DNA of 64,000 bases. Source: Prado023 sp963798745. GTDB taxonomy: Bacteria; Actinomycetota; Actinomycetes; S36-B12; CAIYMF01. Shown here piece by piece: positions 50,752 through 60,390 of the stretch. The position numbers and the translations under genes are program-made. The stretch covers positions 62,001 to 126,000 of the forward strand of contig CAWCUF010000001.1 in NCBI GenBank assembly GCA_963798745.1. Reading direction: 5' to 3'. The stretch's first letter is position 1. Each line of letters starts with the position of its first letter. The notes under the pieces are model-generated. The model worked only from the letters and a program-made list of their open reading frames with translations. It was not told the origin of the DNA and made no database searches.

Positions 50752-52275
50752 TCAGCGGCCCTGGTAGTTGGGCGCCTCGACAGTCATCTGGATGTCGTGC
50801 GGATGGGACTCCTTGAGCCCGGCGGGCGTGATGCGGATGAACTTCCCACGCTCCTGCAGCTCACCGATCGTGCGCGCGCCGACGTAGAACATCGACTGGT
50901 GCAGACCACCGATCAGCTGGTGGGCCACCGCCGCCAGCGGGCCGCGGTAGGGCACCTGGCCCTCGATGCCCTCGGGCACGATCTTCTCGTCGGTGGTCAC
51001 GTCTGCCTGGAAGTAGCGGTCCTTGGAGTAGGACACCCGGCCGCGCGAGGCCATCGCACCCATGGACCCCATCCCGCGATAGTGCTTGTACTGCTTGCCG
51101 TTGACGAACACCAGGTCCCCGGGGCTCTCCTCACAGCCGGCCAGCAGCGAGCCGAGCATCACGGTCTCGGCCCCGGCGACCAGCGCCTTGGCGATGTCCC
51201 CGGAGTACTGCAACCCGCCGTCGCCGATCACCGGCACACCGGCAGGGCGGCACACGCGCGCCGCGGCGAAGATGGCGGTCACCTGCGGCACGCCGACCCC
51301 GGCCACAACGCGCGTCGTGCAGATCGAGCCCGGGCCGACGCCCACCTTCACGGCGTCCGAGCCTGCCTCGACCAGCGCCTGCGCGCCGGCCTTGGTCGCG
51401 ACGTTGCCGCCGATGACCTGCACGCCCGCAGTGGCCGGGTCCGACTTCAGTCGGCGCACCATCTCCAGCAGCAGCCGGGCCTGGCCGTTGGCGGTGTCCG
51501 CGACGATCACGTCGACACCGGCCTCGACCAGCGCGGTTGCGCGCTCCCAGGAGTCGCCCCAGAAGCCGATGGCCGCACCCACCCGCAATCGGCCGTCCGG
51601 GTCCTTGGTGGCCATCGGGTACTGCTCGGTCTTGACGAAGTCCTTGACCGTGATCAGGCCGGTGAGCTGCCCGGCGGTGTTGACCAGGGGCAGCTTCTCG
51701 ATGCGGTTCCGTGCCAGCAGGGCGGCCGCATCCTCGCGACTGATCCCCTCGTGACCGGTCACCAGCGGCATTGCCGTCATGACCTCACGCACCAGCGTGG
51801 TGGCGAACGTCTCCCGGGGCAGGAACAGCAGGTCGCGGTTGGTGACGATGCCCAGCAGGGTCCGGTCGGCGTCGATCACAGGCAGGCCGGACACCCGGTA
51901 GCGCCCGCAGAGCTCGTCGAGCTCGGCGATGGTGGCGTCGGGGCCGACGGTCAGCGGGTCCTGGATCATCCCGGACTCGCTGCGCTTGACCACGTCGACC
52001 TGGTTGGCCTGCTCGGCGATCGACAGGTTGCGGTGGAGCACGCCGATACCGCCCTGGCGAGCCATGGCGATGGCCATCCGGGCCTCGGTCACGGTGTCCA
52101 TGGCGGCCGAGACCAGCGGGACTGCCAGCGTGATCTCCCGCGTCAACCGGGTGCCGGTCTGCACCTGCGAGGGGACCACGTCGGTGTGATCGGGCAGCAG
52201 GAGGACGTCGTCATAGGTCAGGCCGGTGTACCCGAAGACCTCCTGCGCCGCAGCCCGGTCGGCTGGATCGATCAC
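50752..52275 (-). CDS. guaB: GuaB2, IMP dehydrogenase
   Basis: GuaB2 makes XMP from IMP, the committed step to GMP. The 507-residue sequence has TYDDVLLLPDHTDVVPSQV, a pair of CBS domains at about 110-225, and the catalytic Cys loop KVGVGPGSICTTRVVAG (about 310). GYGxMGxxxAM-like GMGSMGAMASRGRVSYSKDRYF is also present. The GTG start has GGGAGAGGGG upstream. It is 29 bases upstream of guaB3. Confidence 0.98.
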   Translation of the reverse strand: MIDPADRAAAQEVFGYTGLTYDDVLLLPDHTDVVPSQVQTGTRLTREITLAVPLVSAAMDTVTEARMAIAMARQGGIGVLHRNLSIAEQANQVDVVKRSESGMIQDPLTVGPDATIAELDELCGRYRVSGLPVIDADRTLLGIVTNRDLLFLPRETFATTLVREVMTAMPLVTGHEGISREDAAALLARNRIEKLPLVNTAGQLTGLITVKDFVKTEQYPMATKDPDGRLRVGAAIGFWGDSWERATALVEAGVDVIVADTANGQARLLLEMVRRLKSDPATAGVQVIGGNVATKAGAQALVEAGSDAVKVGVGPGSICTTRVVAGVGVPQVTAIFAAARVCRPAGVPVIGDGGLQYSGDIAKALVAGAETVMLGSLLAGCEESPGDLVFVNGKQYKHYRGMGSMGAMASRGRVSYSKDRYFQADVTTDEKIVPEGIEGQVPYRGPLAAVAHQLIGGLHQSMFYVGARTIGELQERGKFIRITPAGLKESHPHDIQMTVEAPNYQGR

Positions 52276-52372
52276 GGTTACCCCTCTCCCAGGAGGGGAT
52301 CAGGCTATCGCCCACGAACGGGTCCGCCGAGCCGGCTCAGGTCGGCCGACCGCGGCGCCGGCATCGCGACGC

Positions 52373-52987
52373 TCAGCTCAGCAGGCCGCCGCGGAACCCC
52401 AGTGCGACCGCCTGGGCCCGGTCGGCCGCCCCCAGCTTGCGAAACAGCCGGCGCGCGTGGGTCTTGACCGTGTCCTCGGACAGGTAGAGCTCGCGCCCGA
52501 TCTGACCGTTGGACTTGCCCCGCGACATCCCCTCGAGGACCTCGAGCTCCCGGGCGCTCAGCGGCGGGCCCCCGGTGTGCGGGCGGACCGGCAGCGCCAC
52601 GACATTGCCCGAGCGGGCGACCGCGGGCGCCACGGCCAGCGTCAGCATGGCCCCGACCTCCTCGCGGGAGGCGTCCTTGGCGATGAACCCGCGGGCCCCG
52701 GCGGCCACCGCGGCCGCGACCCCGTCGCAGTCCTCGCCCATCGTGAGCATGACGATCACTGCGCCCGGGTGCCCGGCCATCAGCCGGCGGGTCGCCTCAA
52801 CCCCACCCATGCCCGGCATCCGGACATCCATGAGGACCACGTGCGGGCGTTCCAGCGGGTAGCGGGCCAGCACCTCCTCGCCGGACCCGGCCGCACTGAC
52901 CCGGTCGACGCCGGGCACCGAGGCCACCGCACGTCGTACCGCCTCCCGCGCGAGTGGGGCGTCGTCACAGACCAGCACTGTGGTCAC
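52373..52987 (-). CDS. bldM: BldM-type LuxR-family response regulator
   Basis: This 204-residue regulator reads VLVCDDAPLAREAVRRAVAS, VVLMDVRMPGMGGVEA and GFIAKDASREEVG (receiver), then LSARELEVLEGMSRGKSNGQIG and LSEDTVKTHARRLFRKLGAADRA (HTH). These closely match Streptomyces BldM, which directs sporulation genes, alone or with WhiI. BldM is atypical in not being conventionally phosphorylated. Location next to guaB2 and near whiB and groESL is the conserved actinobacterial order. The start was taken at the GTG with GGAGGAGGTG. Confidence 0.9.
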   Translation of the reverse strand: MTTVLVCDDAPLAREAVRRAVASVPGVDRVSAAGSGEEVLARYPLERPHVVLMDVRMPGMGGVEATRRLMAGHPGAVIVMLTMGEDCDGVAAAVAAGARGFIAKDASREEVGAMLTLAVAPAVARSGNVVALPVRPHTGGPPLSARELEVLEGMSRGKSNGQIGRELYLSEDTVKTHARRLFRKLGAADRAQAVALGFRGGLLS

Positions 52988-53123
52988 CTGGCACCTCCTC
53001 CCGATCAGGTCGGCAGGCGACTGGGTGCACTTGAGGGCCGCACGGGCGGCGCGGTGCGCAACGGCCCCGTCGGCGCCCTCGCCGGGTGCCTCGCGCTCGG
53101 GGCCCGCCCCGGCCGACAGTGGG

Positions 53124-54254
53124 CTAGGGGCTCGACAGACCCATCGCCATGCAGACCGAGCCCACCGCGTCCCCGAGTCCCGCGACGTGCCCGAAGCCCT
53201 CATGAGTGCCCACCCAGCCAGGGCCACCGAGCAGGAACGTCGGGGCGGGCCGCACGCCGGGCAGCTCCGGGGGCAGCGCCCCGGGCATCTGGGCGAACAG
53301 CACGATCACCGGCGGCCCGATCCGCTCGATGGCGTCCTGCAGCGCATCGTTCGGAGTCCGGGCGCCCAGGACGAGGCTGAACACCCCCACATCGGCCAGG
53401 GCGGCATGCAGGGCCAGCAGCGGTAGGTCGTGCAGCTCGTCAGGGACGCTGGCCAGCAGCACGGGGCGCGTGTTCCGGGGGCGCGCCAACCGGGCGGCGT
53501 GCGCCGACAGAGCACCGGCAACCACCATCGAGAACGCATGCTCGATCTCGACCCCACGGTGGCGCTGGGACCACTTCTCGCCGATGGCGCTCAGGACCGG
53601 TCGGACGAGGTCCTCCCAGGTGGCCAGGGCGCCCTGCTCGGCCAGTGCCGAGCTCACCGTGCGCTGGCAGGCCAGGCTGTCCAGGGCCATGGCCGCACGC
53701 GCCAGGCCCCGGACCGAACGCGCCTGCCTGGGCATGGGCAGCACGTGACCGCCACCGGACGAAGCCGTGGCAGCCTGCGCGCTGTCCGTGCTCGGTTCGC
53801 TGGTCTGTCTCCCCGAGCGCGCGGTCGGCGCGCCCGACCCGGGGCCGGTGCCGACCAGGAGTGCTGCGAACGGGTTGGCCGCATCGATGGCCTGGGCGTC
53901 GATGTGGGCGCCGATCGCCGCGCGGGCGGCCTCCGCGGGAGGGGCACCCTCCTGGACCAGTCGGGTCATCAACGACAGCCGAGCCAGGTCGAGGGGTCCG
54001 TACCGACGGTGGCCGCCAGCGGTGTGCAGGCTGGGCGCCAGGCCGTAGCGCCGTTCCCAGCTGCGCAGGGTCGCCGGCGCGACGCCCAGACCCCGGGCCG
54101 CCCCGGCGACGCTCAGCGCAACCTGCGGCGGGTCCATCGGCTGCGGATCCATGGGCTGCGGGTCCATGTGGCGCGGGTCGATGGGCTGCGGATCCTCGAC
54201 GCCGCGCTCACCATGCTGCGCATCGTCGGGCGGCACCTCGGCTGGCTGTTGCAC
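53124..54254 (-). CDS. MerR-type regulator with B12-binding-like domain
   Basis: The MerR helix-turn-helix is SVAGAARGLGVAPATLRSWERRYGL, followed by an Ala/Gly/Ser-rich linker and a B12-binding-like region. This includes WSQRHRGVEIEHAFSMVVAG (four-helix cap) and PDELHDLPLLALHAAL, where the canonical DxHxxG cobalamin ligand appears as ELHDLP, His kept and Gly replaced by Pro. The family includes the light- or cobalamin-sensing CarH/LitR proteins. N-terminal MDPQP tandem repeats precede the HTH. An ATG at 54326 is possible, but that segment is A+T-rich and holds an operator, so I prefer a GTG at 54254. Confidence 0.8.
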   Translation of the reverse strand: MQQPAEVPPDDAQHGERGVEDPQPIDPRHMDPQPMDPQPMDPPQVALSVAGAARGLGVAPATLRSWERRYGLAPSLHTAGGHRRYGPLDLARLSLMTRLVQEGAPPAEAARAAIGAHIDAQAIDAANPFAALLVGTGPGSGAPTARSGRQTSEPSTDSAQAATASSGGGHVLPMPRQARSVRGLARAAMALDSLACQRTVSSALAEQGALATWEDLVRPVLSAIGEKWSQRHRGVEIEHAFSMVVAGALSAHAARLARPRNTRPVLLASVPDELHDLPLLALHAALADVGVFSLVLGARTPNDALQDAIERIGPPVIVLFAQMPGALPPELPGVRPAPTFLLGGPGWVGTHEGFGHVAGLGDAVGSVCMAMGLSSP

Positions 54255-54269
54255 GTGGACATTGTGCAA
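54249..54269. promoter_or_regulatory. TTGCAC-N9-GTGCAA inverted repeat at the MerR gene start
   Basis: This is a perfect six-base inverted repeat with nine bases between. The same half-site occurs in the operator upstream of whiB, at 54374-54394, so both are probably bound by the MerR-type regulator. Confidence 0.5.
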
Positions 54270-54373
54270 GGGTTTTGCAAACTGCGCCCGGCGACCCGTG
54301 ACGGCCGGCGCAGAGTCCGGGAACATGGCATGGATCAGCGGCGTTCACCGGGGTAGAGGGCGAGTGGAAGAAG

Positions 54374-54417
54374 GTGCATACAAAGGTATTGCACAACCTA
54401 CGCACAAGTTCTAAGAT
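54374..54417 (+). promoter_or_regulatory. whiB promoter overlapped by a MerR-type inverted repeat
   Basis: The whiB -35 TTGCAC (54389-54394) is 17 bases from the -10 TAAGAT (54412-54417). The inverted repeat GTGCATAC-N4-GTATTGCAC (54374-54394) covers the -35. On the opposite strand TTGTAT inside the same repeat could be the -10 of the MerR gene. A bound regulator would affect both directions. Confidence 0.6.
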
Positions 54418-54432
54418 CTAGGGAGGACGACG

Positions 54433-54753
54433 ATGAGAGGACCAGCCATGGCGGATGTGTCGCGACTCCCAGGGCCGAATTCAGACTTCTGGGACTGGCA
54501 GATGGACGCCGCGTGCCGCGGAGTCGATTCGGAGATGTTCTTCCACCCCGAGGGCGAGCGCGGCGGGGCCAAGGAGGAGCGGGAGCGCGCCGCCAAGGCG
54601 CTGTGCGCAACCTGTCCGGTGCTCGCACAATGCCGGACCCACGCGCTGAAGGCTCGTGAGCCGTTCGGAGTGTGGGGGGGCCTGACCGAGTCCGAACGCG
54701 CGGTCATCTACCAGCAGGAGACCCGCGCCGGCCGCCAGACCGCCTCGGCCTGA
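54433..54753 (+). CDS. WhiB-family [4Fe-4S] transcription factor
   Basis: In this 106-residue protein the cluster cysteines are AACRGVD (about 32) and CATCPVLAQC (about 60-69), followed by the GVWGGLTESER turn and a short basic tail. The cluster senses O2/NO in this family and the protein acts with the primary sigma factor. The position next to groEL recalls whiB3 of M. tuberculosis, while the sequence also resembles Streptomyces Wbl proteins; I do not assign a subfamily. A strong GGGAGG ribosome site precedes the first ATG. Confidence 0.93.
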   Translation: MRGPAMADVSRLPGPNSDFWDWQMDAACRGVDSEMFFHPEGERGGAKEERERAAKALCATCPVLAQCRTHALKAREPFGVWGGLTESERAVIYQQETRAGRQTASA

Positions 54754-54831
54754 ACGCGCGACCTGCCCACCAGCGCCGCTTGACGGGCCGCGGCCACGCC
54801 GATCCGCCACGCCCACCGCCACACGGATCAT

Positions 54832-54871
54832 GAAGAGGCCCCGCCCGGATCACTCCCGGCGGGGCCTCTTC
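54832..54871. terminator. Terminator between whiB and groEL
   Basis: Perfect arms GAAGAGGCCCCGCC and GGCGGGGCCTCTTC flank a 12-base loop. It lies between converging genes and probably works both ways. Confidence 0.88.
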
Positions 54872-54893
54872 TCGTGCGGTGCGGCGCTGCGCG

Positions 54894-56528
<1,635 letters not shown>

Positions 56529-56562
56529 AGCTATCTGTGCCTGCTCTTTCCTCGTGGAGACG

Positions 56563-56604
56563 CATCGAGCCCCGGCCCCGGGATACGGGGACCGGGGCTC
56601 GATG
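56563..56604 (-). other. Hairpin between groES and groEL
   Basis: Arms CATCGAGCCCCGGTCCCCG and its near-complement pair in the 87-base spacer. As a partial terminator or an RNA-processing site it could set the groES:groEL ratio. Confidence 0.65.
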
Positions 56605-56615
56605 TGGTGGTTCGG

Positions 56616-56912
56616 CTACTTCTCGACAACCGCGAGCACGTCGCGGGCCGACAGGAGCAGGTACTCCTCGCCGTTGTACTTGATCTCGGTGCCGCCGTAC
56701 TTGGAGTAGATGACGATGTCATCCACCTTGACGTCGAGCGGGATGCGCTTGTCGCCGTCCTCGTCGAAGCGGCCCGGGCCGACAGCAAGGACCTTGCCCT
56801 CCTGGGGCTTCTCCTTGGCCGTGTCCGGGATGACAAGGCCCGACGCCGTGGTCTGCTCGGCGTCGAGGGGCGAAACGAGGATCCGGTCCTCGAGTGGCTT
56901 GATGGTCGCCAC
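56616..56912 (-). CDS. groES: GroES co-chaperonin
   Basis: This is a 98-residue 10-kDa chaperonin. The N terminus ATIKPLEDRILV, the mobile loop QTTASGLVIPDTAKEKP and the end YLLLSARDVLAVVEK are standard. The GTG at 56912 was chosen (GGGGAGG upstream); longer ORFs extend it artificially. It is the first gene of the groESL operon. Confidence 0.98.
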   Translation of the reverse strand: MATIKPLEDRILVSPLDAEQTTASGLVIPDTAKEKPQEGKVLAVGPGRFDEDGDKRIPLDVKVDDIVIYSKYGGTEIKYNGEEYLLLSARDVLAVVEK

Positions 56913-57018
56913 GATGTGACCTCCCCTTGGGGTTCGTCGGTGCGGATGTGTGAACGGACGTGTGCTTGCTCGGCGGGTGTGCTCCGTCGTCGCGGTGCCG
57001 GAACGACCTGCCTCGCTG

Positions 57019-57045
57019 GTAGCACTCACTGTGCTCGAGTGCCAG
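57019..57045 (-). promoter_or_regulatory. CIRCE element, downstream copy
   Basis: GTAGCACTC-N9-GAGTGCCAG, two mismatches between arms. It is the binding site of the heat-shock repressor HrcA, about 110 bases upstream of groES. Confidence 0.85.
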
Positions 57046-57063
57046 ACCGAACACTAACACCAT

Positions 57064-57090
57064 CTGGCACTCGGCGCGCAAGAGTGCCAG
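57064..57090 (-). promoter_or_regulatory. CIRCE element, upstream copy
   Basis: A perfect CTGGCACTC-N9-GAGTGCCAG, the actinobacterial form of CIRCE. A TTGCGC / TTAGTG pair about 18 bases apart between and over the two operators is a plausible groESL promoter. Confidence 0.92.
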
Positions 57091-57138
57091 TCGAGGCGGA
57101 GCCGCGCGTCGTCGCCGGGGCCGGGGGACAATCCTGGC

Positions 57139-58479
57139 GTGGACTCCGCCGGATCGGCCCGACTGGGCCCGCACGAGGCGCTGCTCTCCGAGGCCGGGCG
57201 CGCACTGGTCGACGCGCTGACCCCCTACCACCCGGCGACCGCGATGTCGCGGCTCGAAGCCGTCCGCGCCGAGCCCCGGTGGGCCGACCAGCCCGACGTC
57301 GTCGCCGCGGCGGCCACCCAGGCCCGGTTGCGCACCCGGGCAGCCACGCGGTTCCCGGGTCCGGTGCGCTGGTGGACCCCGGACGGCCTGGAGCAGGCGA
57401 CCCGGCCGGTGGTGGCCGCCCGGCATGCCGCGCGGTTCGTCGAGGCCGGCGTGACCCGGGTGCTCGACCTGGGCTGCGGCGTGGGCTCCGATGCCCTGGC
57501 GCTGGCAGCTGCCGGGTTGGAGGTGGTCGCGGTGGACCGCGACCCGCAGGCGCTCTGGGCGCTGCGGGCGACCGCGCACGACCGGGCGCTGGCCATGGGG
57601 ATCCGGCGTGGCGACGTGACCGAGCTGATCGAGGACCTGCTCGGCGAGCAGTCCTCTGCCCGTGGGTCCCTGGCCGACCTCGGCTGCTTCGTCGATCCGG
57701 CCCGGCGCCGCGAGGGGAGCCGGGTGCTCGCTCCAGCCGGCTGGTCGCCGCCATGGGGTTGGGTGCGGGACCTGGCCGAGCGGTTACCCAGCACGGGCGC
57801 CAAGGTGGCCCCGGGGATCGACCACGCTGTCCTGCCCCTGGGCAGCCAGGCGGAGTGGACCAGCGTCGCCGGCGAACTGCTCGAGGCAGCGGTGTGGTGG
57901 GGGCCGCTGCGCCGCGGGTCGGCGACCCGGGTCGCGACGGTCCTGGGCGCGGCCGACCTCCGTGCCAGCCCGGCGCGGATGGGGACCGAGCCGGTCGCGA
58001 GCAGCCGAGAAGGGGACCCACCCCCGGGACACCGACCCACCCGCCCACCCGTCGACTGGGCACAGCTCGATGACGCCCGCGGAGTCCCGGTGCCGGCGGT
58101 CGGCCCGTGGGGGGACTGGCTGGTGGAGCCCGACCCAGCGGTCATCCGGGCGGGGCTGGTCTCGGTGCTGGCCGAGCGGCTCGACGGGTGGCTGCTCGAT
58201 CCGCGGATCGCCTACATCAGCACCAGCGCACTTCCGGAGCCGGGCCTGCTGGGCAGCGCGTACGCAGTCCGCTGCGAGGTCCCGTTCGCCCGGAAGCAAC
58301 TGCGCGCCTGGCTGCGCGAGCACGGGTACGGCAACGTGGTGATCAAGAAGCGCGGAATCAACGTGGTGCCCGAGCAACTGCGCGCCGCACTGCGCCTGGA
58401 CGGCGGGGGGCCGACTGCCACCTTGGTGCTCACCCGCACCGACGCAGGGCCGCTGGCCCTCCTGGTCGAGCGCCTCTGA
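57139..58479 (+). CDS. Class I SAM methyltransferase with THUMP-like C-terminal domain
   Basis: In this 446-residue protein the methyltransferase core has VTRVLDLGCGVGSDALALAAAG (motif I, about residue 115), AVDRDPQAL and ADLGCFVDPARRREGSR, where DPAR replaces the usual DPPY. The C-terminal 90 residues resemble the THUMP-like domain found in a family of actinobacterial methyltransferases (LRAWLREHGYGNVVIKKRG). It probably modifies RNA, but the substrate is unknown. The GTG follows GACAAT by six bases. Confidence 0.85.
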   Translation: MDSAGSARLGPHEALLSEAGRALVDALTPYHPATAMSRLEAVRAEPRWADQPDVVAAAATQARLRTRAATRFPGPVRWWTPDGLEQATRPVVAARHAARFVEAGVTRVLDLGCGVGSDALALAAAGLEVVAVDRDPQALWALRATAHDRALAMGIRRGDVTELIEDLLGEQSSARGSLADLGCFVDPARRREGSRVLAPAGWSPPWGWVRDLAERLPSTGAKVAPGIDHAVLPLGSQAEWTSVAGELLEAAVWWGPLRRGSATRVATVLGAADLRASPARMGTEPVASSREGDPPPGHRPTRPPVDWAQLDDARGVPVPAVGPWGDWLVEPDPAVIRAGLVSVLAERLDGWLLDPRIAYISTSALPEPGLLGSAYAVRCEVPFARKQLRAWLREHGYGNVVIKKRGINVVPEQLRAALRLDGGGPTATLVLTRTDAGPLALLVERL

Positions 58480-58491
58480 CCCAGAGCGGGA

Positions 58492-59916
58492 TCAGCCGAT
58501 CAGCGGATCACCGCTGCGCGGCCACCGCTGACCACCTGCCAGGAAGCCGCTGGCCAGGCCCGGCCACCCCTGCGCACCACCACCCTGCTCGCGGGGCGCC
58601 GGCGCGGGCCCGGGCGTCGACCTGGTCAGGTGCACCGAGAACTGTGCGCGCTGCCCTGATTCGAGCGTGATCGTCGCGTCCCGGGCCAGTCCGCTGCTGG
58701 CGGCCCAGGTGGTCGGCAGATACGCCGCGTTGTCCGCGCCCGGCACGACCAGCACCGCGTAGCGCCCGGGGGGCACCGGACCGATCCGCAGCTCGGTGCT
58801 GCCCTGTGTGCGCGAGGTGTAGGCGTGCAGCGGGTTGGTCAGGTCCACGAGGTCGACCGTGACACCGGACAGCGCGGCCTGGGTGTCGGCGTCCAGCACC
58901 GTCCCGCTCAGGACCGCCCCGAGGGTCAGGGGCACGTCGACCGCCCGGCGCACCTGCCCGGCGGCGAGGTCGAAGACTCCCTCGCCGGGGCCGTCCGGGT
59001 CGGGATACCAACCGTCGAGCAGGCCCGCGTCTCGGCCCACCGCGTCCACCGCGGCGAAGACCCGCAGCCCTGGCCCCGGGGGGACGGCGTGGAGCCGGTA
59101 GACCCCCGTGGCATCGGAGACCGCGGACATCGGACAGCGGTCCGGACATCCGATGACGGTCACGATCGCCCCTGCCACCGGCTCACCGGAGTGGGCACGC
59201 ACGGTGCCCTCGACCTGGCCGCCGGCGCGCAGCCGGATCACGATCGGCGCCGGATGGCCCGGGTCGATCATGGTGGCGGCGCGGTGGAAGCCGGCGCCGT
59301 CGTACCACTGGGCCAGGTGATTGCCGCCCGGCGGTGGGTCGGCCCGCAACGCCACCGGGACCGGCGGAAGCCCCTCGAGCCGGAACTCGCCCGGCTCCGG
59401 GGAGTATCCGGAGGTACCCACCGCAGCCGACCCGGGCTGGTCGTCCACGTGGGCGGTCACGATGCCGGCCAGCGGCGCCCCGGTCCGGGCATCCACCACG
59501 CGCCCGCGCAGGGTCGACCCCCCGGGCAGGTCGACGTCGGCCACGCTGCCCGAGGAGGCCACCCGCAGGGCTTTGGCCGTGGCGAAGGAGTAGGCCTGGG
59601 GCCAGTAGGCGCTGGCCAGCCCGCTGAACGCCGGAGCTCGCACCTCGACCTTGACATGGAAGGCGTACAGATCCGAGACCGTGTACCGGCCGGCCGAGTC
59701 GGTGGTCGTCAACGCCGGCTGACCGGCCCAGTCGCCGGTGGGCGTCACGGGCATGATCCGCACCCAGGCGTTGGCCAGCGGCGCACCGCGGGCGGTGACC
59801 GTCCCGGACACCGATCCGACGAGTTCCGCGGCTGTGGGCGGGGCGACGACGGCCAGCAGCACGAGAGCCACGAACGTCGCGAGGCCGACGCGCAGCCGGC
59901 CGAGGCAGGTGCGCAT
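58492..59916 (-). CDS. Secreted multi-repeat protein with carboxypeptidase-regulatory-like domains
   Basis: This 474-residue exported protein has a signal peptide (GLATFVALVLLAVVAPPTAA). Three or four repeats of the beta-sandwich 'carboxypeptidase regulatory-like' type follow, each with a G.V.G.V or G.V.D..TGAPLAGI pattern (SGTVTARGAPLANAWVRI, GTVRAHSGEPVAGAIVTVIG, GTVLDADTQAALSGVTVDL). The last 40 residues are Pro/Gly-rich. It may be a surface adhesin or scaffold; nothing specific can be assigned. A longer start at 59961 is possible. Confidence 0.75.
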   Translation of the reverse strand: MRTCLGRLRVGLATFVALVLLAVVAPPTAAELVGSVSGTVTARGAPLANAWVRIMPVTPTGDWAGQPALTTTDSAGRYTVSDLYAFHVKVEVRAPAFSGLASAYWPQAYSFATAKALRVASSGSVADVDLPGGSTLRGRVVDARTGAPLAGIVTAHVDDQPGSAAVGTSGYSPEPGEFRLEGLPPVPVALRADPPPGGNHLAQWYDGAGFHRAATMIDPGHPAPIVIRLRAGGQVEGTVRAHSGEPVAGAIVTVIGCPDRCPMSAVSDATGVYRLHAVPPGPGLRVFAAVDAVGRDAGLLDGWYPDPDGPGEGVFDLAAGQVRRAVDVPLTLGAVLSGTVLDADTQAALSGVTVDLVDLTNPLHAYTSRTQGSTELRIGPVPPGRYAVLVVPGADNAAYLPTTWAASSGLARDATITLESGQRAQFSVHLTRSTPGPAPAPREQGGGAQGWPGLASGFLAGGQRWPRSGDPLIG

Positions 59917-60003
59917 GGGCAGCCAGTCACCCCCTCGGCGCAGGATACGGCGGGACGTCACCCATCCTGCGCCGTCCCTGGAGCCCCGGCAACCCGGTCG
60001 AGC

Positions 60004-60390
60004 TCAGGCACCGCGCGGCGGTGGGGAACAATCCTTGACGACTGGCTCGAGGACCCGGAGCAGATCGCCACGGGTGGCCATCGGGTCATCGAGCACCGCG
60101 ATGAGCTGACCAGCCACCGCCAGGTCCTTGTCGGACTGCTCGGATCCGTCGGCCTCGGCGCGGGCCGCGACCAGGGCGGCAACCCTGGCCGCCCTGGCCC
60201 GCAAGGCCGCCTGGTCGGTCGAGGTGCTCAGGTCCAAGGTGTCGGTGAGGTCATCGACGGCCCGGCACACCTCGCGCGCCGACGGCGTGGCCTGCGGGCG
60301 GGCGGCGGCGATCCCGAGCAGGCCCACCCCGGCCAGCGCGGCCGCCGCCAGCAGGACGGCCGTGAGGCGGGCGCGGGCCGCAGGGGTCAC
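60004..60390 (-). CDS. Small exported protein of a two-component operon
   Basis: This is an unrecognised 128-residue protein. The N-terminal LTAVLLAAAALAGVGLLGIAAA is a signal or anchor helix; the rest is helical and Ala/Asp-rich with two Cys (EVCRAVDDL and KDCSPPP) that could pair. Its GTG overlaps the response-regulator stop (GTGA), so it is the third gene of the kinase-regulator operon and may be a periplasmic accessory of the kinase. Confidence 0.65.
   Translation of the reverse strand: MTPAARARLTAVLLAAAALAGVGLLGIAAARPQATPSAREVCRAVDDLTDTLDLSTSTDQAALRARAARVAALVAARAEADGSEQSDKDLAVAGQLIAVLDDPMATRGDLLRVLEPVVKDCSPPPRGA

Noticed and set aside
54374..54432. Cobalamin riboswitch upstream of the whiB or MerR genes
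   Set aside because: No B12-box sequence was seen and the region is too short; a protein operator explains the repeats.
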